From Desulfovibrionaceae bacterium (lineage in GTDB: Bacteria > Desulfobacterota > Desulfovibrionia > Desulfovibrionales > Desulfovibrionaceae), in contig JAUNSE010000055.1 of assembly GCA_030539415.1 (NCBI GenBank), forward strand, positions 1 to 9,074: a stretch of 9,074 nt of DNA, in the 5' to 3' direction. The notes beneath the pieces are model-generated. The model was given only the letters and a program-made list of their open reading frames with translations. It was not told where the DNA came from and did not search any database. The stretch's first letter is position 1; each line of letters begins with the position of its first letter. Both the position numbers and the translations under genes were made by a program. Positions 5,014 to 9,074 of the stretch are shown in pieces.

Positions 5014-5865
5014 ATGACCACAAGTCCGCAAATGACCGGCATCTATCTCGGCGATCTCAGAATCGAGTACACGCATCTGCAGAGCGGCGACAAAATCGTC
5101 ACCAGGTCCCTGCTGAGCGGGGACGAAAAGCCCGAGGCCTTCATGGCCTCGGATCTCACGGCCTGCTCCCTGGCCGGCTGCGCCCTGACCATCATGGCCA
5201 AGCAGGCCGATGTTTTGAAGCGCGACATCACCGGCACCACCTTCACGGTGGGCAAGGACTATGCCGCGGAGAAGCCCGCCCACATCAGGCGCATCGAGGT
5301 GGTCTTCACCTTCCCCGAGGGCGAGTGGTCCGACAAGGAGAAGACGCAGTTCGAGCGCGCGGCCATGACCTGCCCGGTGCACAAGTCCCTGGGCCCGGTC
5401 GTGGAGCAGGTCATCCGCCTGGTCTTCCCCGGCGACGCGGCTCCCGAGCTCGCCCTGCCGGTCATGGCCAGAGGCGTCTATGTCGGCAATCTCGGCGTGG
5501 AGTACACGCACGAGGCCAGCGGCGCGCGCCTTGTGACCGACGCCCCCACCGACAACGGCGGCCGCGGCGCGGCCTTCTCGCCCACGGATCTGTGCTCCTC
5601 CTCCCTGGCCGGCTGCGGCCTGACCGTCATGGGCAGGCAGGCCCTGGTCCTGGGCGTGGATCTCGCCGGCACCACCTTCACCGTGAAAAAGACCATGGCC
5701 GCGGACCCGCGCCGCATCGCGAAAATCGAGGTGGCCTACACCTTCAGGGGGGCGTACAGCGAAAAGGAGCGCGCGCAGCTCGAGCGCGCCTGCGCGAGCT
5801 GCCCGGTCCACCACTCCCTCGAGGGCGGTCCGGACATGGACGTGACCTTCAACTGGCCCGACTAG
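5014..5865 (+). CDS. Tandem double-domain OsmC-family protein
   Basis: The 283 residues consist of two full OsmC-like domains joined head to tail. Domain 1 spans about 7-141 with Cys56 (CSLAGCALTIM) and Cys120 (MTCPVHKSL). Domain 2 spans about 152-283 with Cys201 (SSSLAGCGLTVM) and Cys263 (ASCPVHHSL). A short Ala/Pro-rich linker (142-151) joins them. Both halves share the patterns YxGxLxxEYTH, DLxxxSLAGCxLT and GTTFTV. OsmC proteins normally act as homodimers with active sites at the interface, so this chain could be an internal pseudo-dimer. Where the upstream single-domain protein has Glu (PTELLA), both halves have Asp (Asp47, Asp192). The ATG is preceded by GGGGAG (5004-5009). A terminator follows. 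Likely cytoplasmic thiol peroxidase or organic-hydroperoxide/sulfur redox role; the substrate is unknown. Confidence 0.87.
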   Translation: MTTSPQMTGIYLGDLRIEYTHLQSGDKIVTRSLLSGDEKPEAFMASDLTACSLAGCALTIMAKQADVLKRDITGTTFTVGKDYAAEKPAHIRRIEVVFTFPEGEWSDKEKTQFERAAMTCPVHKSLGPVVEQVIRLVFPGDAAPELALPVMARGVYVGNLGVEYTHEASGARLVTDAPTDNGGRGAAFSPTDLCSSSLAGCGLTVMGRQALVLGVDLAGTTFTVKKTMAADPRRIAKIEVAYTFRGAYSEKERAQLERACASCPVHHSLEGGPDMDVTFNWPD

Positions 5866-5909
5866 ACGGAACCGGACAGAACGGTCCCGGCCGGACAGAC
5901 GGCATGCAC

Positions 5910-5944
5910 AAAGCCCGGATGACCGCGCGGTCGTCCGGGCTTTT
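5910..5944. terminator. Strong intrinsic terminator after the OsmC genes
   Basis: AAAGCCCGGA (5910-5919) pairs perfectly with TCCGGGCTTT (5934-5943). A T-G wobble (5920/5933) and an inner GACCG/CGGTC (5921-5925/5928-5932) extend the stem to 16 pairs at most; the two innermost bases leave little loop, so the tip will open. Four T (5941-5944) follow the GC-rich stem on the plus strand. On the minus strand only three T follow, so it may also end the convergent WYL gene, but less efficiently. Confidence 0.88.
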
Positions 5945-5999
5945 GACATTTCTCAAAACAGGGCGGACAGCTTCCCGCCGGCCCGCAGGAAAGCGGCGT

Positions 6000-7112
6000 C
6001 TAGCGGTGCTCGGCCGCGTCCTTTGGCGGGTAGACGGCCAGGCCGCCGTAGCGGGCCAGCAGGGCGCAGACCTCCTCCTTCAGGCGGGCGACCAGCGGAG
6101 CGGGCTCGAGCAGCAGGGCGCTCGAGCCGTAGCCCAGCAGCCACGAGATGACCTCGCTGCCGCTGCGGGCCGTGAATTCCAGCTCCAGGGTGCCGTCCGA
6201 CCAGGGGATGAAGCGCTCGTCGCTGCTGTAGTGGCGGTCCTGCACGTAGTCGGCCACCTGCGGCTCGAAGCGCACGCGCACGCGGAACTGCTCGCCGCCC
6301 AGGGCCCCGAAGTACTGCGGCCCGGCGCCGGAGCCCGGCAGGTCGTGCGTCTCGTCCAGCAGGGTCAGCTCGCGCAGGCGGTGCAGGCAGACAAAGCAGG
6401 GCTTGCGGCCGCCCTCGGCCTGGCTGTCCTGCTGGGGGCGGGAGGCGTTCCGCGCGGGTTTGGGCTGGGACTCGCCGTCCGGCATGTGCCAGCCGGAGAG
6501 GTAGAGCGTGTCGTCGGAGGCGAAAAGGCCGGTGGGCGCCATGGTCCAGCTCGCGACGCTGCGCCGGCGCTGCCAGGTCACGCGGACGAGGCGCTTCTCC
6601 TGCAGGGCCTGCAGGGCCCGCGAAAGCAGGCCGGAGGAGGCGGAGAGATCCACCCAGGACTTGGAGGGCGGCTCCACGGCGTCGGAGATGACATCCGGGT
6701 TTCCCTCGAAGAGCAGGCGCATTCTGCCGAGGCTCTCCTTCAGCTGCGCGGCCCGCTCGTCGGAGATCATGGGCCTGCGCGGCGTGCCGGGAGCGACCGG
6801 CGCCGGCGGCACGGCGCAGTGGCTCACGCAGGCCTCGATAGCTTTGAAATCTTCGGGAGAACACACGATGCGCGGCCTGCGGGCCGGCGCGTCCAGCCAG
6901 AACCACTCCCTGTCCTCGTCGTCGGTCTCGCGGTGGAATTCCAGCCCCTTGCGCACCTCTATCTGCTGCAGAAGGCGCAGAACGGTGGTCTTGGGGCACA
7001 GCAGGATGGCCATGAGATCGGCCGCGCTGTATTTTTTCGACGAAAAGAGCAGCAGATCGTAAAGATTCAGCGCGTTTTCTACTGTTGTTAAAGATGAAGG
7101 CTTGTCAGTCAC
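6000..7112 (-). CDS. WYL-domain transcriptional regulator
   Basis: The 370 residues have the architecture of WYL regulators. An N-terminal winged helix-turn-helix (about 10-75, with SAADLMAILLCPKTTVLRLLQQIEVRKGLEFHRE) is followed by a linker, then a WYL sensor domain (about 160-270, with LVRVTWQRR and the signature-like GLFASDDTLYLSGWH at 195-209), then a C-terminal WCX-like module (about 275-356, RVRVRFEPQVADYVQDRHY). The WYL motif is modified: LYLSG where WYLVG is usual. A charged stretch at 210-238 looks like a disordered insertion. WYL regulators respond to ligands, often nucleic acids or nucleotides, and control varied genes including DNA-damage and phage-defence loci. The GTG start at 7112 has a GGGGGAG ribosome binding site about 10 bases upstream. 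No target is evident. Confidence 0.88.
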   Translation of the reverse strand: MTDKPSSLTTVENALNLYDLLLFSSKKYSAADLMAILLCPKTTVLRLLQQIEVRKGLEFHRETDDEDREWFWLDAPARRPRIVCSPEDFKAIEACVSHCAVPPAPVAPGTPRRPMISDERAAQLKESLGRMRLLFEGNPDVISDAVEPPSKSWVDLSASSGLLSRALQALQEKRLVRVTWQRRRSVASWTMAPTGLFASDDTLYLSGWHMPDGESQPKPARNASRPQQDSQAEGGRKPCFVCLHRLRELTLLDETHDLPGSGAGPQYFGALGGEQFRVRVRFEPQVADYVQDRHYSSDERFIPWSDGTLELEFTARSGSEVISWLLGYGSSALLLEPAPLVARLKEEVCALLARYGGLAVYPPKDAAEHR

Positions 7113-7183
7113 TGGCTTGCGCTCCCCCGGGACAGCTTCGGCCCGCGCCTCGCTGCTTTGGTCCCGTCACTGCCGCTCCCTGA

Positions 7184-7216
7184 ACAGGCGGATGCGGCCT
7201 CTGCAGTGCCGCCTGT
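7184..7216 (-). promoter_or_regulatory. Leader hairpin of the WYL gene
   Basis: ACAGGCGG (7184-7191) and CCGCCTGT (7209-7216) are perfect 8-base arms around a 17-base loop. A second hairpin, CCCTCC/GGAGGG, lies at 7231-7251. Both fall between the candidate promoter (7291-7319) and the GTG start of the WYL gene, so they would fold in a leader of about 170 bases. As DNA, the first repeat could instead be an operator for autoregulation. Confidence 0.4.
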
Positions 7217-7290
7217 CCCGCGCTCCGGTCCCCTCCGGCCGGCCGGGAGGGAGATCAGTTCTGCGGCGGCACACGCTCCCTCGTCCGCAG

Positions 7291-7319
7291 ACAATACCCT
7301 ATGCCCCTGTCATGAGCAA
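7291..7319 (-). promoter_or_regulatory. Candidate sigma-70-like promoter of the WYL gene
   Basis: On the minus strand TTGCTC (7314-7319) and TATTGT (7291-7296) are separated by exactly 17 bases; agreement with consensus is 3 of 6 and 4 of 6. It lies in one of the few AT-richer patches of the gap. Transcription would begin near 7283 and give a leader of about 170 bases. Confidence 0.4.
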
Positions 7320-7428
7320 CACTTTGTTTCCCCGGATTCACCGGCCCTTCCGCGGCGCGGCCGGGCGGCTTTTCGGGAGCGCGTCCGGGCATATGCCGCG
7401 CGCCGCACGGGTACCGGACCTGCCCCGC

Positions 7429-7491
7429 AAGACGACAGAAAGGTCCGCCCAGGCGACAGCCGGGGCCGGAAAGACGACAGAAACATGCCGG
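7429..7491. repeat. Three-unit direct repeat, 21-base period
   Basis: AAGACGACAGAAA occurs exactly at 7429-7441 and again at 7471-7483. Midway, a diverged copy keeps the core CGACAG, so the core sits at 7433, 7454 and 7475, exactly 21 bases apart each time. Twenty-one bases are two turns of the DNA helix, putting the three cores on one face. It lies about 110 bases upstream of the candidate WYL promoter. It could be a row of binding sites or a small tandem duplication. Confidence 0.6.
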
Positions 7492-7548
7492 ACTGCCGGC
7501 CGGAGCGGAAAAAGGCGGGGCGGAGGCGCAGGCTCCGGCAGCGCGAAA

Positions 7549-7583
7549 GGGCCCGCTCCATCCTGCATCGAGGGAGCGGGCCC
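7549..7583 (-). terminator. Likely terminator of the aminodeoxychorismate-lyase-like gene
   Basis: GGGCCCGCTCC (7549-7559) and GGAGCGGGCCC (7573-7583) form a perfect 11-base-pair stem with a 13-base loop, 54 bases beyond the stop codon of the minus-strand gene ending at 7637. On the minus strand the stem is followed by TTTCGCG, a short U-tract, as is common for GC-rich genomes. Two further perfect stem-loops lie closer to the gene: CGGCCTG-TCG-CAGGCCG (7586-7602) and GCCCC-TGA-GGGGC (7606-7618). Together they make a strong 3' end. Confidence 0.6.
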
Positions 7584-7636
7584 GCCGGCCTGTCGCAGGC
7601 CGCATGCCCCTGAGGGGCGCAAGAAAAGAACCGGGA

Positions 7637-9074
7637 CTAGCAGCAGCCGCGCTCGGCGGACGGAGCGCCTTCGCAGGCTTCGGCCGCGCCGGCCTCTTCA
7701 GTCGCTTCAGTCTCGGCCTTGAAGGCCTTGGGATCGACCTTTGTCACCAGGCGGGCGCCCAGCACGCTGTCCAGGCAGTACAGGGCTTGGCTCGAGAGCA
7801 CCTGGGCCAGGGAGGCCTCGCGCTCCTCGACGGCGCGCTTTTTCAGAAGCCAGGCGCGCACGACGCCGTCCATGAGGCCGGAGTCCGAGGGCGGGGTGAG
7901 GAAGCGGCTGCCCTGCCTGAAGGCGAGATCCGAGCGGCTGCAGCCGCAGACCACGGCAAAGCGGTTGACCACCAGGGCGTCCTGCCACTCGCCGGACTCG
8001 ATGCGGGCCCGGGCGGCGTCCTCGCAGGGCAGGCCCTTCGCCTGATCCAGGCGCAGCAGATCGCTGCGCTCGTCCAGGGCCTTTCTGGCATAGCCCAGCA
8101 GCGGGGCGCGTTCGGGCACGGGCGCGGCGGACACGGTCAGGGCGCCGTCCGCGGCAAGGACCATGGTCAGGGCCAGCGGGCCTGCCGCAAGGTCCGCGCC
8201 CTGCGCGGCGAGATCATTGCGCCAGCTGTCGGGCAGGGCGGTCCAGCAGGCCTCTGCGCCCACGCCGAAGTCGGCCAGGTCGCCGGGCAGGGGCAGGGGG
8301 GCGCCGGGGCCAAGCTGTCCGGACACCGCGTCGACGGCGGAGGCGTCCACGGCATGCTCGAGGGCGAGCTCCTTGAGGCGCGCCAGATGCTCCTTCAGCA
8401 GAAAGACGCAGCCCTGCTCGAGGCGGGTGACGGCGGAGATGCGCGCGTTCGCAGGAAAGCAGAGCTCCTTCAGGGCCCTGTCCGGATCGCTTCCGGCTTC
8501 CTCGCCGGCCAGCAGGCAGCTGAAGACCTTTTCCGAGCCGTGGCGCACGAGCAGGGCGTCGGCCCCGTGAAATTCGACCCTCTCGCGCCCGAAGCAGCCC
8601 ATGACCAGCACCTCGCCGCTGCCGAAGGCCGCGCGCAGAAGCTCCTCCACAGGCGTTTCATGCGCCTTCTCCTCGTCGCTCAGCGCGGTCCTGTCGATGT
8701 CGACCAGCGTGTGCTTCGAGAGGCAGAGCACCTCCTCGAAGGCGTCCCTGTAGTAGCCGCCGCAGGCGAAGGAGGGGGCGAGCATGTCGTAGATCTCGCG
8801 GCCGCCGCAGGCCGTGTCCAGGTCCTTCGCAAAGACCCTGGCCATGGGCGCCGCCACGGCGTAGAGCTGGGCCAGCCTGTCGTGCAGGGGCGCCACGGAG
8901 GGGCAGAAGACGCGCTCTGGAGCCGGCCTTTCGGCCAGGGGCTGGCGGGCGCGGAAGAGGAAGAACTTGACGAGCGGGGTGTCCGGCGTCTCGGGCAGCA
9001 TGTGCTCGGAAGGGTGCAGGGCGGCGCGGCGGATGTAGCCGGCGAGGAACCCGGAGTGGCGCAGCTTTTCCATC
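7637..9074 (-). CDS. Aminodeoxychorismate lyase-like (class IV aminotransferase fold) protein with unknown N-terminal region
   Basis: At least 478 residues are encoded, counting from an ATG at 9073, one base from the right edge, so the true start may lie outside. Residues about 208-445 resemble the PabC half of PabB-PabC fusions. ISAVTRLEQGCVFLLKEHLARLKELA matches the family opening, VVNRFAVVCGCSRSDLAF the N-x-G-x-x-E region, and FLTPPSDSGLMDGVVRAWLLKKRAVEERE the TPP...GLLPG...R element. LYCLDSVLGARLV matches the closing N-S-x-x-G segment. PabC uses PLP to make p-aminobenzoate for folate. Here the conserved Glu is replaced by Gly (VCGCSR), and the PLP lysine is not clear, Lys331 being one candidate, so activity is doubtful. 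Residues 1-205 lack chorismate-binding enzyme motifs and are unrecognised. The tail (449-478) is acidic and ends in two cysteines. Confidence 0.65.
   Translation of the reverse strand, partial: MEKLRHSGFLAGYIRRAALHPSEHMLPETPDTPLVKFFLFRARQPLAERPAPERVFCPSVAPLHDRLAQLYAVAAPMARVFAKDLDTACGGREIYDMLAPSFACGGYYRDAFEEVLCLSKHTLVDIDRTALSDEEKAHETPVEELLRAAFGSGEVLVMGCFGRERVEFHGADALLVRHGSEKVFSCLLAGEEAGSDPDRALKELCFPANARISAVTRLEQGCVFLLKEHLARLKELALEHAVDASAVDAVSGQLGPGAPLPLPGDLADFGVGAEACWTALPDSWRNDLAAQGADLAAGPLALTMVLAADGALTVSAAPVPERAPLLGYARKALDERSDLLRLDQAKGLPCEDAARARIESGEWQDALVVNRFAVVCGCSRSDLAFRQGSRFLTPPSDSGLMDGVVRAWLLKKRAVEEREASLAQVLSSQALYCLDSVLGARLVTKVDPKAFKAETEATEEAGAAEACEGAPSAERGCC

Larger units (their letters stand above)
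7113..7636. other. Non-coding gap between the WYL gene and the aminodeoxychorismate-lyase-like gene
   Basis: In this 524-base stretch, short ORFs exist in several frames but lack ribosome binding sites and have shadow-like composition, so I call none. It holds, from the WYL end, two leader hairpins, a candidate promoter, a 21-base-period repeat (7429-7491), and a group of three stem-loops (7549-7618) just beyond the stop of the next gene. The middle (7320-7428) shows nothing I can name. Confidence 0.6.

Noticed and set aside
7109..7722. Several short ORFs in the 7113-7636 gap on both strands
   Set aside because: No ribosome binding sites, no recognisable motifs, and mutual overlap in different frames; GC-rich DNA readily leaves such open frames.
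1..9074. tRNA, rRNA, CRISPR array, insertion sequence or integrase
   Set aside because: I found no TTC-loop tRNA signature with matching arms, no rRNA-like stretch, no spaced conserved direct repeats of CRISPR type, and no transposase-like protein or terminal repeats. The 21- and 24-base repeats are contiguous, not spacer-separated.

Overview
The window is very GC-rich, densely coded DNA. Its gene content and protein style suggest a bacterium of the Desulfovibrionaceae (Desulfobacterota). The main hints are a PgeF/YfiH protein of the type I associate with Desulfovibrio (motifs HVGWRGDR and GPSLGPTRAEF), a HypE hydrogenase-maturation protein, and very Ala/Arg/Gly-rich codon use. This placement is inferred from recognition only; there is no rRNA or tRNA here to confirm it.

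Layout, left to right. (1) Positions 1-470, minus strand: the 5' end of a gene whose first 156 residues are a low-complexity Ala/Lys/Arg/Glu-rich tail; the rest lies outside the window. (2) Positions 471-1139: a 669-base gap with no credible ORF but several strong hairpins. Its position next to a 5-formyltetrahydrofolate cyclo-ligase makes a 6S-type RNA worth testing, though I could not recognise one. (3) Positions 1140-3676, plus strand: 5-formyltetrahydrofolate cyclo-ligase, then a 24-base-period repeat tract, then pgeF, then hypE. The last two overlap by 8 bases. A strong bidirectional terminator ends the group. (4) Positions 3764-4237, minus strand: a small exported protein of unknown function. 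(5) Positions 4455-5865, plus strand: two OsmC-family genes, one single-domain and one a head-to-tail fusion of two OsmC domains, closed by a second strong terminator. (6) Positions 6000-7112, minus strand: a WYL-domain transcriptional regulator with a GTG start. (7) Positions 7113-7636: a 524-base gap with a candidate promoter for the regulator, leader hairpins, a three-copy 21-base-period repeat, and a cluster of stem-loops at the end of the next gene. (8) Positions 7637-9074, minus strand: a protein whose C-terminal part resembles aminodeoxychorismate lyase (class IV aminotransferase fold), with an unrecognised N-terminal region. It may extend past the right edge.

How the genes may work together. 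The three-gene plus-strand group is mostly housekeeping: folate salvage, peptidoglycan precursor editing, and the CN-ligand step of [NiFe]-hydrogenase maturation. The OsmC pair is a thiol-based peroxide or redox-detoxification module, divergently arranged from an exported small protein with short inverted repeats between them, so the two may share regulation. The WYL regulator sits convergent to the OsmC pair and could sense a ligand linked to either neighbour, but nothing in the sequence proves a target.

The most unusual items are the fused double OsmC protein with Glu-to-Asp changes in both halves, the aminodeoxychorismate-lyase-like protein that has lost a conserved Glu and carries an unknown N-terminal region, and two phased short repeats (24-base and 21-base periods) in non-coding DNA.
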